A stretch of DNA of 64,000 bases from Brachynemurus nebulosus (GCA_035578155.1 JAPWDM010000001.1:558001-622000); one strand, 5' to 3'; positions 1 to 13,680 are shown, counted from the first letter of the stretch. Program-made: numbers and translations. The notes: a model not told the origin generated them from the letters alone.

Positions 1-1961
1 TGTATTTAGTTCATTCAAAAGGTAAAATAATTGTCTTTAGAGATTCTAAAAACACTTTATTTTTATTTGAATTTCATCTATAAACTCAAAGATACAATTA
101 ATTTTGAATTGTTAACGTTTAACTGACAAAAAAAGATTCTTATAAGAGTACGCACTCTAAAATTTGATAAGAGTACGCACGTTTCTATTAATATTTATTT
201 TTAAACGGGTTTTTGAATGATGATTTATCAACGAAAATTCAATAGGAAACTGATATTTACAGAAAGTATTTTGAAAAATATCCAAGAAAAAATAAAAAAT
301 GAAGAAACAAAAGAACTATAGCAAGAAAAATGGATATAGCGGAATGCACTTTTAGAAAAAGACTTAAACTAAGAAACGTTTCATGCTTTCTTGGGAGATG
401 TAAAAGAACATTTTGAAAAATTATGGGGCAATAACTGGTTGAACATATTCGCGAATTAGATATTATGTTTTATAGAATAACGTTATAGCAAGGTTAAAAT
501 AGACTTTAAAACATTTGGACGAGTATTTTTAATGTATGTAGTGAAGTCAATTAAAAAATATTTCCCCCGTATATTTAAAATCATTGTATATAAGTAGCCA
601 GATAAAGACTGTACGTCAACTCTTGGCAGTTTTCAAAGGCGTCAAAAAAGAGAACAATTTCTTATAATCTACTTCTCTTATTTTGCATACAGAAATAGTA
701 CAGACAAAGACACTGAGGTGGAGTAGTATCAAGTTCACAAATAAGCAGTGCTACTATTTTTTCAAAATAGGGACAAGAAATAGATTCCGAAAGTAATAAA
801 AGAAAAATTTAATAAAAAAGAGGAGAATATTAGCGGAATGATATCATCATTGCGCCTTAAACTTTTTTTGTTATTATAATACAACAACAAAAAACTGATT
901 GTTATGTATTTCGATTTCTTTTCCTATACACGCTACTAATAACAAAGCTCAACTGCAAATAGGAATTGACACTTGGGAACATTCTTTTGTTACGAATATA
1001 AATGCAAAGCCTACTATTTCTACAAATTTCTACAACTGTGGTGGGTATATAAAACATTTGTTGAAATATTCAATGGAAATTTAAAGTATATCGCTCGTGA
1101 AAAAGTAAACATAGTGTTGCAATAAGGGAAAAATCTTTAAAAGTAAATCAAGACAAATTTAATTAAAATACTTTTGCTTTTATACGCATCAGTATTTTTT
1201 TTACTGTCTATTTTATTTTATGGTTTACTTTTCCTTTTTTTATTATTATTTTTACTTCTTAAGTTGAATGGAAGGATCACTTTCATTTTCGTTAAAGAAA
1301 TAACAAATAACAAGCTTAGGTATTAAAGCATTCTATTTCTTGTTAATGAAATGGTGAAGCGTGTTCAAATCAAGGAAATTTTTTATGTGTGTTAGGTATT
1401 TCTTCGGTATTTATGACTTATCATGTCTTCAGGGAACGTCGAATCCAACGTTCGACGATTCGAATAAACTTAAAAAAAAATTCTATAACTAATTTTGGCT
1501 TTATTAAGGGCGCTAGAATCGATTACAATGGTGTCTAGTGAGGTTGTTTATTACTGTCATTAACAAACTGTTCTTCATTACTGTCGTTACTATATTGCGT
1601 TTTTTAATTTTTTTTAAATAAAATAAAATAATGTGTTTTATAAAAATTAAAAATATAATCGCCATTTGACTAATTTTTTACCATTAGATTATACCAACAC
1701 TTATGGTTTTTGGTTCTTCCTTTAATAAATGCTATTGATATGGTCAAGAAACAAATTCGAATTATTCTATAGCCAAGCAATTCAGTATACGTGAACTACA
1801 TTATCACCTAAATTAAAAGGAAGGTACCCGATTTCATAAACAAGTTCGATAAGTGCGTGTCTGGCTTCCGCATCGAAGGTTCCGTACAATGTCTGTGTTA
1901 TATCCATATTCTATATTATACAGTCTGTTTAAATGCATAACAGTTATATTCGAAAAAATTG

Positions 1962-1964
<3 letters not shown>
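1..1964. other. AT-rich sequence without a recognised gene
   Basis: No open frame here resembles a protein, and I see no tRNA-like fold or long inverted repeat. Short open frames (for example near 899-1084) have composition expected by chance in AT-rich DNA. Confidence 0.6.

Positions 1965-2041
<77 letters not shown>
1965..2041. repeat. (TA)n microsatellite
   Basis: About 77 bases of uninterrupted TA dinucleotide. Open frames across it encode only Tyr-Ile repeats. Similar tracts at 3687-3800, 17097-17145 and 19328-19420 suggest that the TA tracts travel with dispersed elements. Confidence 0.95.
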
Positions 2042-2045
<4 letters not shown>

Positions 2046-2453
2046 AATGTATATAAATATATATGTAAGTTTTAGAAATCTAACACGTATTATCTCGAAA
2101 ACTAAGCCGGATATCGAAAAAATTTATTCTTTCATTTTTATATTACTCAAAAAATTCTATAGGAATCTGCCTGTAGTTTCTGTTACCATGGTAACGGAAG
2201 CGTCGTCTATATTCAAAGGGTTAAAAAATAAATACATTTCCGATCCGCGTTTCCAAAAATTAGTTTAGAGAGTAGTTTCTTAGGCCAAAAAGAGTATATA
2301 AATGAAATTTCAGTTCAGTTGGAGACATGCGATAATAATATATCTGTTTATATCGCTTATATTAATTTTTCCTACTTTGGATCTTTACATATACAACTTC
2401 CGATCCATGTCGTCAGAGATTCGTTTAGGGGGTAACTTCTAAAACAATTTTTA
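2042..2453. other. AT-rich spacer, no gene seen
   Basis: Nothing coding is visible. Phrases such as the stretch near 2300-2330 recur in diverged form near 3560-3600 and 4030-4060, so it is probably old repeat DNA. Confidence 0.4.
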
Positions 2454-2461
2454 CTTTACTA

Positions 2462-3338
2462 CAGTCCCGGATCTACGACTTTTTAGAACCGGGGCAGAAA
2501 CTTGACAGTGGCGCCCTCCCCTTCTTCAACGTTTGATATAAATTGTTAAAAATACTCATAAGTATATAAGTCCTTTACACAACTACTATTTTTCTCGTTG
2601 AGACAATGGTAAAAATTGAGGGTTTTGTAAAGGCTCAATATACAAGTTGATATGTTATTTTAATAAATCTACTCCGAAAACACTACAAATTGTGCAAATT
2701 TCAAATTTTTATTACGGGCCCATCAGAGATACAGGGGCGCAAAGTTCCAAAATTTGGGTCAATTTTCAAAACTTTGTAAAAATTAAAGGATACAAGTTTT
2801 ACAACTGAAATTTTTTTGGATAGTTGTACTCATATACAACTATACCCATAAAAATACCAAGCTGTATAAAACACTCCTTCTATAAAAAAATAAAAATTTC
2901 AAAAAGTGAATTTTGCTAAATTTTGATATTCAACTTTAGGTAACGTTTTCTTGTGGAAGGGACGAAATCGGTCAAATATGGACATAACTTAAAGAGAGAT
3001 TTATTACCTTTAAAATGGTTTTTATTTCAATCATTTAGGATGAACGGTTTATGAAATAATATGTGCATTGGTATAAATGGCTGCAAACACAAAAATTAGA
3101 GGAAATTAGAAAAAAAAGGTACCACGCTTAAACGGTTCAAGATAATTTTTTTAAGAATTGTTCTCAATACCTCAAATATACCTAATATAGAAACAACTGG
3201 AAGAATATTAATTTTTTCTGAAATGGTCGAACAACCAACTTTTTTTTTGGTATACTGATCTAGTATGATTTTGGCGCCCCCTGAAACTGACGCCCGGGAG
3301 AGGGGCCCCGGTTTGCCCCCCCCTTAGATCCGGGGCTG
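2462..3338. mobile_element. non-autonomous hAT-like transposon with 8-bp target duplication
   Basis: The element is 877 bp. It starts CAGTCCCGGATCTA and ends TAGATCCGGGGCTG, which are imperfect inverted repeats with the CAG...CTG ends common in hAT elements. It is flanked on both sides by the identical 8-mer CTTTACTA (2454-2461 and 3339-3346), the duplication length expected for hAT. There is no transposase frame inside, so it would need a helper enzyme. The superfamily is inferred from termini and duplication length. Confidence 0.8.
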
Positions 3339-3484
3339 CTTTACTAATACCACTTTATTTAAAGTTTTAAGTGGCTGTGACATATTTTGGCCCGTATGGC
3401 CATTAAAGAACAGTCATTAATGGCCATACGGGCCAAAACATGTCACAAACATTTAAAACTTTAAATTAAGTGGTATTAGTAAAG
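3339..3484. repeat. 146-bp imperfect palindrome (hairpin)
   Basis: Two arms of about 68 bp, starting CTTTACTAATACC and ending in its complement, fold around a centre near 3412. The innermost 18-20 bp around GGCCATACGGGCC are almost perfect. The hAT-like element immediately to the left inserted at the edge of this palindrome. It is probably the core of a small foldback element. Confidence 0.8.
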
Positions 3485-3686
3485 TAAATATTCTCTTTTT
3501 ATTTTAAAATGGAACACCATAAAGTAACGCTCAAATCTATCAAATATAGCAACTTCTTGAGCTAAAAAGATTATGTAAACAAAATTTCAACTCAATCGGA
3601 GATATACGGTTTTTGGATCTCCAGCCAAAATTTGTCCATTTTCTCTAAAAAGTATAGACATTTGGAAGTTCGTTTTATTTTTCCTG

Positions 3687-3813
<127 letters not shown>

Positions 3814-5009
3814 TCTCCTATTTGTGTGAATTTTTGTTTGAAAACGCGACTTAAAAATAAAAAAAACAGTGGTTTTGTAATGTGCAAACAAAGCCCTTTT
3901 AAATGACATCTCACTAGATCTTGGTATCGCACTTTTAAATTTCAACCCGCCATTTTTAACCCCTTTTCGAATAGAAATAAAAGATTTCTAAAATTATTTC
4001 ACCTTAAATAGATGTAGACAAACGACTTCTTTCAGTGTACCAAATTTCAATTCAATGGTAGTAATGGTTACTGAGAAAAATGGCTATGACATACGAACGG
4101 ACATTGCAGTCTCCTCATAATGGTTCCGTCTTTTATTTTTTTTACGGGACTCTAAAAAAGGTTCTCCCACAGTTTTTCTCGACGAAGACGAAGAGAACTT
4201 AGTAAAATAGACCATACGTTTGAATAAAACTAGTTTCCCCATTGATATAAATCAATTGTTAGACAGTGTCCAACTAAATTTAATAGATTTGAACCTTATT
4301 TTATGGTATTCCATATTTGGTATGGTCCATTTCAGTTAAATGTAACCATACTTCATCACTTGTGAATTTAAATAATTTCCGTTTTCTTGGCTTTATCTCT
4401 TTCATTATTGCACTTACGTAAATTTTAAAATTGCAATTTATTTTTAGAAAAGAATAGAAGATTATTTTATTTGTTTTGAATATAAGAAATATTTAATTTT
4501 TTAACTTTCACTCATGATCAATTGTATTTGAAATAGGGTATATGAATAAATTTAAGGTGCTGTTAATAAATGTAGAATACAAAGTAAAGTGTTTTATTTT
4601 AAGTGTCAAACTACTAATTTAAAATTCGAAACAAGAGAACCTTCCTTTAATAAAATCTTTTTTCTTTTGTCTTAGATGCGCAACAGCTCAGATTATATGC
4701 CCAGTTTTTGGTCAAGTACTATAAATTATTTGCAGTAAGATAATATTTGTAAATTAATTGTGAGATAAGGTCAATGCCGTCTTGAAGAGAGTGCAAACGG
4801 ATCCAGCATTCTGTATTACAATATTTATTTAAAAATATATAGTTTATTTGAAATGTATCCAAATTTTGTTACTATTCTAAAAACTATATTAACTTTATTA
4901 ATTAAACTATTTTCATGGTATCTACAGAAAGATCTTTTTCAAGGCTGAGGATAATAAAATCTACCGCCAGTTAAGATCGGTTTACCTATTCAGTAATTTT
5001 ATCTCTAAT
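3814..5009. other. old repeat DNA, no gene seen
   Basis: The 4080-4160 stretch (GGACATTGCAGTCTCC... then a tract before ACGGGACTC) looks like a dispersed insect repeat. No coding sequence or RNA gene is recognised. Confidence 0.4.
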
Positions 5010-5140
5010 GCTGCTGTGACTTCGCTACTTCTTAATAAAAGTAGCGAAGTCACAGCAGCTCTATACCAAAGTAGTAAGGTTACAGCGGTTCTGTACCAAA
5101 AGTAGTAAGGTATTAGCAGTTTTATACCAAAAGTAGTAAG
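5010..5140. repeat. inverted plus tandem copies of a ~31-bp satellite
   Basis: A perfect 21-bp hairpin (arms 5010-5030 and 5039-5059, GCTGCTGTGACTTCGCTACT) is followed by about three direct copies of a unit containing TACCAAAAGTAGTAAGG. The same unit, in the opposite sense, forms the array at 63371-64000. Confidence 0.75.
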
Positions 5141-7498
5141 TTTAAATAAAATAAATTTTCTTCCTTTATTTTCGTTTCATTGACCTATTTCTTATAAAAA
5201 TACTTAAGTAAATGAAAATATTCTGGAAAAGTCATGAAACTTCTTTCCGTTTTAGTTTTACTGTTTATTATTTCGCATATTAGACAAGTAAAACTCTAAT
5301 TTAAATTTCTGCTCATAGCTACTGGTACTTTTAACTTATTTATAAAATGTAACAATTTCAGAGCAATTTAAAAAAAAATCTCTTTTTAAAAGAATAATCC
5401 ATTTATTATGTAAAACTTGCATGGAAAGTTTTGTTGCTGAATTCTTCCGCAGTTCTAAAATTAAACTTTTAGCTAAACAGTTCAGCAAAACTATTTTATG
5501 AAAAATTAAAATAAAATTCATAATAACCAGGTGGTAAATTTTATATTATTAATAAATTCAATCAGCTAGGGGATGAAGAATTTTTTCTTTTCTTTTTTTT
5601 TTTTTTAATTCAAATTTTCTTCGGGAAAATCGTAATAAATTTTATAGTAGATAGAAAAACTGTCGGTAGTGATGAGAAAATTAATACTGTTATGAAAAAT
5701 GTTATCAATTTTTTGATTATACATCATCTTTTTTATTACATTACTTTTATTATACGTATAACTAGCGAGCTGTAACTCAACCATAGCTAGGTATAGTAGG
5801 TACGTATGCGAACAAAAAAAAATGGATGGTTCATCTTTATCTTATTTTGATCTAAATAATTCATATATTACATTATTTTTCATCTTTTACACATAAAAAT
5901 ATTTTCCCTTTAGTCAGATAATTCTCTAGACGAACAATCTTGTTATAAAACGTCGGAGTGGTTTAGTCTTCTTGTTATTTTATAAATACCATTGGTTGTA
6001 CAGTTTTGTTATTTAATGCCACTAAATGTATATATGTCGTCTATTTAAATACTGTAATGTGTATAAAAATATTAACACATAATTTGAAATATTTTGCTAA
6101 AATAGTATGTTACACACCAAGAGATCAATGAGTGAGTTTTAATTCCCGAGTGTGGAGTTTGTTGCCAGAACGCCTGTAAATGCTCGAGGGCAACAATTCA
6201 CACGAGGGATGTATATGCTATTTTTTGCAATTACGGGTAATCTAAAATTATAAAAATTAAGAAAAATTATTTAAATGTCATTCAAGTTGTGTATAATAAT
6301 TTTACATCAAGTATACTTTGGGTAAATTAATCGAATTGTACAATACAATATAACTGTTTGTCCTTATTTGCAAGTTTGAATTTGTTTATTTTAAATTACC
6401 TATAGCAACGCTATTTAAGTTGAACTGCGCTTGCTGATTGGTGATGTTCTGTAAATTGTGCTTGTTGATTGGTTTAAAAGCAGGAGTAAAAGAATTTTTT
6501 AGTTCCCTGGGATTAAAAATGACACTTTACTCCCTATTATGAGAGATTAAATGATGTATTTTAGTCCCAAAATTGCGAAAATAGAATTTCTCTAAGGGTC
6601 CCTTTAGAACTAAAAAAAAAAAAAAAAAATTAGAAAATATTAGTAAAGCACTTTCGACAGAATATACTCCCAAATTTTCAAAGTGATATTCAAAGCTTTT
6701 CATACTTTTCAACAGCTAAATTCAAAACGCGCTCGAGAACGTTAAACACCTGCAGCTTACTCATATGTCTGTGTCATTAAAAAAAGTTTTGAATTACAAA
6801 CAAAAAATATTTCAGAAAATGCTTTGTGTGACCGACCTGTAGCAAGTTCAAGTTTAAATGCCACTATCAAATAGAATACTAACACTTTACGGTCCACGTT
6901 CACAGCATCTGTGAATAGCCCAAACAACAGTAGAGGCCAATCGCAATCAGTGATTACAGATGTCTGCAATCTTATCGCAAACAGGTATTGACTTACAACA
7001 AATACACTCTCTGTGTGTTGGTTTTTGTAAGCATTTACAGAAGAATAACGTAACACTTAAAAATATAATTCGATAGTGTATTATCATTTTTTAGCGAATT
7101 TCGAAAACTCGAAATTCAGCTATTTTTATTTTCATATTTTTATAATAAATTGTGTTTTTTTATATTTTTTTATAAAATTATCAGTATGTTTGTCTATTAT
7201 TATTTTTATTAAAAAAGTGTATGGCTACGTAATTTCATGAATTTATTTACATAAATTGTTATAAGTTTTAAATTCTCAAACACTTGACCTTACAAAGATA
7301 CCACTATATTTATTTAATTAATTGAATGGCATGTTTCAGTCTATATTATGATAATTATCAAACAAGTCCCACAGTTAATTAAAAAAAAAAATTGGTATTT
7401 TTACAAAGTATAGTGTTTTATTTATTGTTAGCAAATACAGAATACTATAAAGTAATGCTTAGGTCTATTAAAAAATTATTAGTATACCTATTACATAT
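5141..7498. other. AT-rich sequence, no gene; lone hairpin terminus at 7094
   Basis: No convincing coding region. At 7094-7124 the sequence AGCGAATTTCG...CGAAATTCAGCT repeats, nearly letter for letter, the left terminus of the satellite-bearing insertion at 16971. It is probably a solo end of the same family; no partner end is seen nearby. Confidence 0.45.
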
Positions 7499-8979
7499 AG
7501 TCCAAGCAAATTAAATTTTTACGTGCCAAAATTAGTACCTGGAAGGGAAGATATGGAAAAGATAGGAAAAAATCCGTAGAATTTGATGAACTATTTTTAA
7601 ACAGCTGAATCATGTGGGAAGTTTCTCAAAATGGCGACCAAAGGAGGCCAAAAACAGTTTTTTGCATTTTTTAAAAAGACTGAATTTCGTACAAAAAAAT
7701 GTTTCGTACAAAAGTTGTAGAACTATTTAATATCAACAGCATGAGACCAATTTCATGAAAATTAGTGCATAAACAAATTAGTTATCGCAAAAAAACCGCC
7801 AAAAATCGCGATTTTTTCAATTGCTTATACTTTAAAGGGACAAAAATATTTTTTTATGAAACTTGGCAAAAGTATAGTCCCTGGCAAGTAGAATAGGAAC
7901 GTTTTTGAAAAATTGCAAAACATTTGATAATTTTTGCAAAAATCAATTTTTTTGAAAAAAAGACGTTTTCGCATAATTTGATTTAACCAGGTTCTGGACC
8001 ACCTGCAGACACGTTTACGGGCTTAAAATTTTCTTAAAGATTTGTAGTAACGTATGCAATAAGTGCGCGCATTATTAAGTTATTCAAAGTATACAAAATA
8101 AATGCCCGAAAGATTAATGATTTTTATGAATCCAGCAAACTTCGATTATTTTTCATATTTGGTTTCACTTGGAAGTTTTTCACTTTAACCATTGAAAATA
8201 ACATTATCTCAAAGAATGGGGCTGGAGAATCATAGGTAATATTTTTCAACCTATTTACAGCTCTAACCCAATGATTTTTAAAAACATAATCAAAAAATAA
8301 AATTTCAAAATATGAAAAATAATCGAAGTTTGCTGGATTCATAAAAATCATTAATCTTTCGGTCATTTATTTTGTATACTTTGAGTAACTTAATAATGCG
8401 CGCACTTATTGTATACGTTACTACAAATCTTTAAGAAAATTTTAAGCTCGTAAACGTGTCTGCAGGTGGTCCAAAACCTGGTTAAATCAAATTCTGCGAA
8501 AACGTCTCTTTTTCAAAAAAATTGATTTTTGTAAAAATTACCAAATGTTTTGCAATTTTTCAAAAACGTTCCTCTTCTACTTGCCAGGGACTATACTTTT
8601 GCCAAGTTTCATAAAAAAATATTTTTATCCCTTTAAAGTATAAGCGATTGAAAAAATCGAGATTTTTGGTGGTTTTTTTGCGATAACTAATTTGTTTATG
8701 CACTAATTTGCATGAAATTGATCTCATGCTGTTGAAATTCAATAGTTCTACAACTTTTGTACGAAATATTTTTTTGTACGAAATTCAGTCTTTTTAAAAA
8801 ATGCAAAAAACTGTTTTTGGCCTTCTTTGGTTGCCATTTTGAGGAACTTCCCATATGATTCAGCTGTTTAAAAATAGTTCATCAAATTCTACGGATTTTT
8901 TCCTATCTTTTCCATATTTTCCCTTCCAGGTACTCATTTTGGCAAAAAACAAGGTTTTAGTCAGTAATTTGCTTGGACT
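7499..8979. mobile_element. 1.5-kb foldback (palindromic) element, Tc1/mariner-like TA flanks
   Basis: The left arm of about 660 bp (to about 8160) is matched by its reverse complement from about 8308 to 8979, leaving a loop of about 150 bp. The outer ends read GTCCAAGC / GCTTGGAC next to TA on both sides, which suggests a TA target duplication. Arms are similar base for base with scattered substitutions. No transposase frame is present. A transcript through it would form a very long double-stranded RNA. Confidence 0.85.
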
Positions 8980-10599
8980 AATATACTGATCCCAGAAACT
9001 AATTTAAAAACTTAAGCTCCTAAGTACCCACTAAAATATCTCCTAGTACTTTTACCATCGATTTTAATTTCACTAGTAATAATATTAATTTATAGGGTAC
9101 CCAACGTTCCCAACACGGAGTAATGGAGACACAGCAAGTATCTCTATCATGAAATCTGCAGTGTGCATTTTTGTGTACCTTAGGCTCGTAGGTAGTCAGT
9201 GTCTCAGTGGCACTCACCGAGTGTAGGTCAGTCAAACAATAATGGATTTGATTGTAATGTTGGTTGAGTTGGGATTGTTACATCCCCACACATAGCGTTG
9301 TGATATCACACGTATGTATGCGGGCGCGGTCACGTGACTGCCACCTCTATTTTCGATTACGCACACATACACAGTTTAGCGCGCCAATACAAAGTAAACA
9401 CCGTGCACGTATATAACATATTTTCTATCTCTTACTGGTTACACTGATTCAAGTAGAGATACGTATTGTACCTACGTCCTCTGTGGTTCCCAACGTTACG
9501 TAATCAACATATTTACCATCGTAAAGACCAGCGCATGTGATTTATATTTCGATGGCCGCGACCGTACATTCATCATACATTCGTATGTATATAATTTTAT
9601 TGTATGGTATGGAAGTTGACGTGAAATGTTTTGTATTTGTATCCATTTAGTTATATTATAAATTTATATCTTTATTTAAATGTAGTATGCTGTGTAGTAA
9701 TGGAACATTAAACTACGACAAATTTGTAGTGAAATTACGCATAAAATAAATCACCGACTTAAAACGTAAATATCTCATGTAAACTTCAAATTTAATTGTC
9801 ATGCTAATTTAATGAGGTTATGCCAAACAATGAAACTGTACTCATTTTTTTGTTCGTTTTTGTTTTGTTTTTTTTTTTTATTTTTAACTAAATTTAAAAA
9901 CAAAAACAAAAAAATCGAAAACCTTTTGTTTTCGTCTATATATTATGATATATGTGTATTTTCAGACTGTGTACAATATTATACAGAATATTCAAAATTA
10001 TTTGATATTTTTAGATCGTGCTCTTGGCTAAATAAACATCTAATAAAACAAATGATTTTAAAGATTTAATTTACTAAATACCTTTTTTTTACTTTTATAT
10101 TATGTACATTAGACACTTTCCAGCGCTCCTGCCACCATTATATATTAATTAAACTATAAATTTTGTTGTACCTAACTGTAAGCACTAGTACCCCTGTCAC
10201 AACATCCTGCGTACCGTTCTCAGAAAGGTAAAAATCTCAGAAGTAAAACTATATCGGATTTGTCTTTTTTTTCTTTAATTTTTAACAAAAACGAGTTTAG
10301 ATAGAATAGTGGTTTAAAGACCCAATTTTTTTTTCGTTCTTTCAGTGTAAGAAAAGAAATAGAAAAAACTTTTCAATTACAATTGCAATAACCTTTGGAA
10401 AAAAACTCATTTTTAAAAAAAATGCCCAGAAGACCATCGGACGTATCGGCATTCAGTATCGGACGTGTCTGACTAAAAAACTCATTCAAGGATTTGGGAC
10501 CCCCGACGTTTTTCCTAAATTTCATAAAAATTAAGATGTTTTGTTCGAAAGTTACCCTGAGAACAGATAAATACATACATATACATATATATCTTAGTG
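8980..10599. other. non-coding; includes a relatively GC-rich patch at 9260-9560
   Basis: Most is ordinary AT-rich DNA. The 9260-9560 patch is richer in CpG, holds GCGGGCGCGG, a CACGTG E-box (9331-9336) and TATATAAC near 9412, so it could be a promoter or noncoding first exon. No adjacent coding exon can be shown. A purine/pyrimidine-rich stretch near 9840-9910 yields only low-complexity Phe/Lys frames. Confidence 0.3.
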
Positions 10600-10920
10600 A
10601 CCAGCGGAGTGGCCGAGCGTGCTTGTGCACGAGCACTTGCCAACTGGTAGGTCGGGCGTTCGAATCCCGCGGCCGGCTATGCTTGTGAAGATTTTCTGCA
10701 GTTTTCCTTCACAATTTCATATGAATGTCGGCATAGTTCCTTAAGAAGGCGGCTGCAGACACAAATCCTAGCCCTCACACCACTTTCCTTGTCATACATG
10801 TATAATGTAATGAATATAATTTGTAACGAATAAATAAAGTATACAAATAATGATGGTGGCGGCGTCTGTTATAGACTAAATGGTCTCAAAAACGGACGTT
10901 AAACACATTATCATTATCAT
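10600..10920 (+). mobile_element. full-length tRNA-derived SINE with target duplication
   Basis: The head is a class II tRNA-like sequence with A box GTGGCCGAGCG (10610-10620) and B box GCGTTCGAATCCCGC (10656-10670), the internal RNA polymerase III promoter. A roughly 240-bp body follows and ends in an ATT-rich tail. The left flank ATATATATCTTAGTG (10585-10599) is repeated after the tail with a 2-base insertion (10922-10938), a typical LINE-driven target duplication. The parent tRNA looks like Ser or Leu. Confidence 0.8.
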
Positions 10921-10938
10921 AATATATAAATCTTAGTG

Positions 10939-11987
10939 TATATCATTTTTGGGTCACAGTCGAGCTGGTATTTCATTGTGACAGAGGCTGTAATAGTTGA
11001 ATTTTTCTTCTGAGAATTCGCTAATAATTCCAGACAAAATTTTTTTTTGTAGATTGATATTATGAAAATAAATTCAGCTTGTAATGAAGACAATTCCAAA
11101 ATTAGGTTTCGATATTTGAGTTTTCCAAACAATATTTTCACATTATTCCTAAATTTCAAGTCATTTTTTTTTAAGTCATCATTGTAGATTTGATAACTAT
11201 TTCCTTTTTTACTCCTTAATTTACTCCCAGTTATTGTTTTCCAAAATACAGCATGCTTAAAGCAACAAAAACCAGGTGTTTTAACTTTTGAGGGGAAGTA
11301 TGTTTACCGTTATTTAGCTCCACTTTTCCCTCTGACACAAAATTTAACGAATAGATTATATTATTTAGAGAATAATAAAATTAATTTATATATAACAATT
11401 AAAACTTATGTGTATATGAATGTTTATTTAAGATTACAACTCACAAGAGAACACTTTCATTTAATGGTAATTACTTAGTAAAATTGCACTTATTGAAAGC
11501 CTTACTTCCTAAGAAGGCTATAAATCTCGAGAAAATAGACATTGCATATTTAACTATTTAGCTAAAACAAGAAATTAATTCAAATTTTATGAAAAAAATT
11601 ATTTAATGCTTCAGGCAGTTTATAAATGAATAAATGCAATGTTGCTATGACACGTAGCTCCAGTGTTTTAGTCAAGATTTCTAAAGTCCAACACAAGTAT
11701 ATTTTTTATAAATTATTAATTTGACCCTCTTTTTAATTATACTTCTAACCTCTACTAACAAGATTTCACTAACAATGAGTAGTAGCTTAAATAATATAGA
11801 ATACATAATCTAATTTCTAGAAACTACTCTGCTAATAATAATAGCATTTCAATTTAATTTAGATAACTCATTGTCAATATTAATAGATAGAGCAAGCACT
11901 GTGTACTTTACAAATTCTCATTGTCTGTACTTTCATGATTAATTATAATATTACAATAAAAGTCGAAATTTTCAAAGCTGTATTATA
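10939..11987. other. AT-rich spacer, no gene seen
   Basis: Only short, low-complexity open frames. No RNA gene or repeat structure recognised. Confidence 0.5.
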
Positions 11988-12546
11988 CAGTGTCTTTCAT
12001 AAAGTGTGTACCATATGGGGAACTTTTTTACTATTGATATTTTGAAAAATATTTTAGTGGGGTTAGTTGGTGGATCGGTTGGAATGAAATAGTAGCTAAA
12101 CACGTTTTACCCCCTCCCCCCACTTGTTATTTGGTAGGAAACCGGAAATTTTAAATTAGTTAATTATGAAAAATGGTAATAATTTCAAAGTTATTGGTCA
12201 CTTCCACGTGAAATTTTGGCATCGTATCAAAATTGGAGCTATTAAGCATATTTTGACAGCTAAATACCATAATTTGCCAAAATAACGCCCAAAAACCCAC
12301 TTTTCCAAAATGCGACTTTAAGCACCTAACTTCAAAATGATTTTACAAATTTTAGCAAAATAAAAATTATACGATTCTTTGACATCTACTTATTCATAAA
12401 ATCACAATTGTTATCAAAATATTGTCATAGATATTGATCTTTCAATAGAAAAATTTAGTTTTGTACTAAAAAAACATGTCTCTGTAACACTGGAGTTTTA
12501 ATAAGCATGAACAATTATTATTATTGTATTTTCTTTATAGTTAGTA
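11988..12546. mobile_element. left part of a palindromic element split by the CACTA transposon
   Basis: Starts CAGTGTCTTTCATAAAGT after TATA. Its whole length is matched in reverse complement by 33880-34394. The palindrome continues across the CACTA insertion only if 12546 is joined to 33574, so both segments are one element of about 1.4 kb. The TA-adjacent ends suggest a Tc1/mariner-type foldback. Confidence 0.8.
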
Positions 12547-13680
12547 CACTGTTAAAAATTTCTATGGTAATTTTACAAAAAATGCGTTGGAAGTAAATTG
12601 CCAAAGCAGTTTTGTAATTTAATAAACCAGTGTTGCAATTTTACCAAACATCTAAACCAGTGTTGCAATTTTACAAAACATATGTTTGGTAAAATTGCAA
12701 CACTGGTTTATTAAATTACAAAACTGCTTTGGCAATTTACTTCCAACACATTTTTTGTAAAATTACCATAGAAATTTTACCAAACATATGTCTGGTAAAA
12801 TTACAACACTGGTTTATTGAATTACAAAACTGCATTGCCAAATTACTTCCAACGCATTTTGTATAAAAATGGAAAATTACAAAACAAATGTATTAATGTT
12901 ACTAAACAGTCAATAAAATCAAGTTTATCAATTTTATATGACAAATGTTGTAATTTTCTAAAACAACTCAGTTGAAAATTATTTGTAAAATCAAAGTGTG
13001 TAACCGTGATAATACAAAACTTTCAAGAGATTATATGTATTGTAAAATTGCAGTGCCTATTACTCTAATTCCATAAACCTACTTTCGTAAATCTCCAGCA
13101 GTATTCACGTTCATATTTTGTAATTTTACAAAACATTTTTTGCTATCTTTGTTTTGGGAAATTACAAACGAAAAATAGTAATCTTACTAAACAGACAATA
13201 AAATTAGGTTTGTCAATTTCATATGACAAATGTTGTAATTTTTGCCAACAATGGCATTGAAAATTATTTGTAAAATTAAAGTGTTTTTCTTTGGCAACAC
13301 AAAACTTCCGAAAGATCATATATATGTATAGTAAAATTACAATTCCTGTTACTCTAATTTCATATATTGTAATTTTCCAAAACATTTTTTACCAAATTTG
13401 TTTTGCAATATTACAAAAAAAGTATCAATCTTACTAAACAGATAATAAAATCAGGTTTATCAGTTTTATATGACAAATGTAATTTTACAAACAATTTCAT
13501 CGGGAATCATTTGCAAAATCAGTGTTTTACTTTGATAATACAAAACTTCGAAAGATCATGTGTAATGTAAAATTACGATGCTCGTGATGCCACTCTAGCA
13601 CACCTCTGTTGTTAATGTGATGTTAGTTTACTTTTCAATTATTTAATTAATTGTAATTTTGCAAGGTATACAATTTTATA
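12547..13680. repeat. left subterminal repeat region of the CACTA element
   Basis: The word GTAATTTTAC or its complement recurs about a dozen times. The first 240 bp form a palindrome (12560-12780, centre near 12680). From about 12860 to 13600 there are three diverged tandem units of roughly 250-310 bp, each with TATGACAAATGT and a KTAATTTTACAAAAC word. Such arrays usually bind the transposase in this superfamily; that role is inferred here. Confidence 0.7.

Noticed and set aside
6757..7056. 99-codon minus-strand frame
   Set aside because: No recognisable motif, no splice context, and length is within chance for the region.
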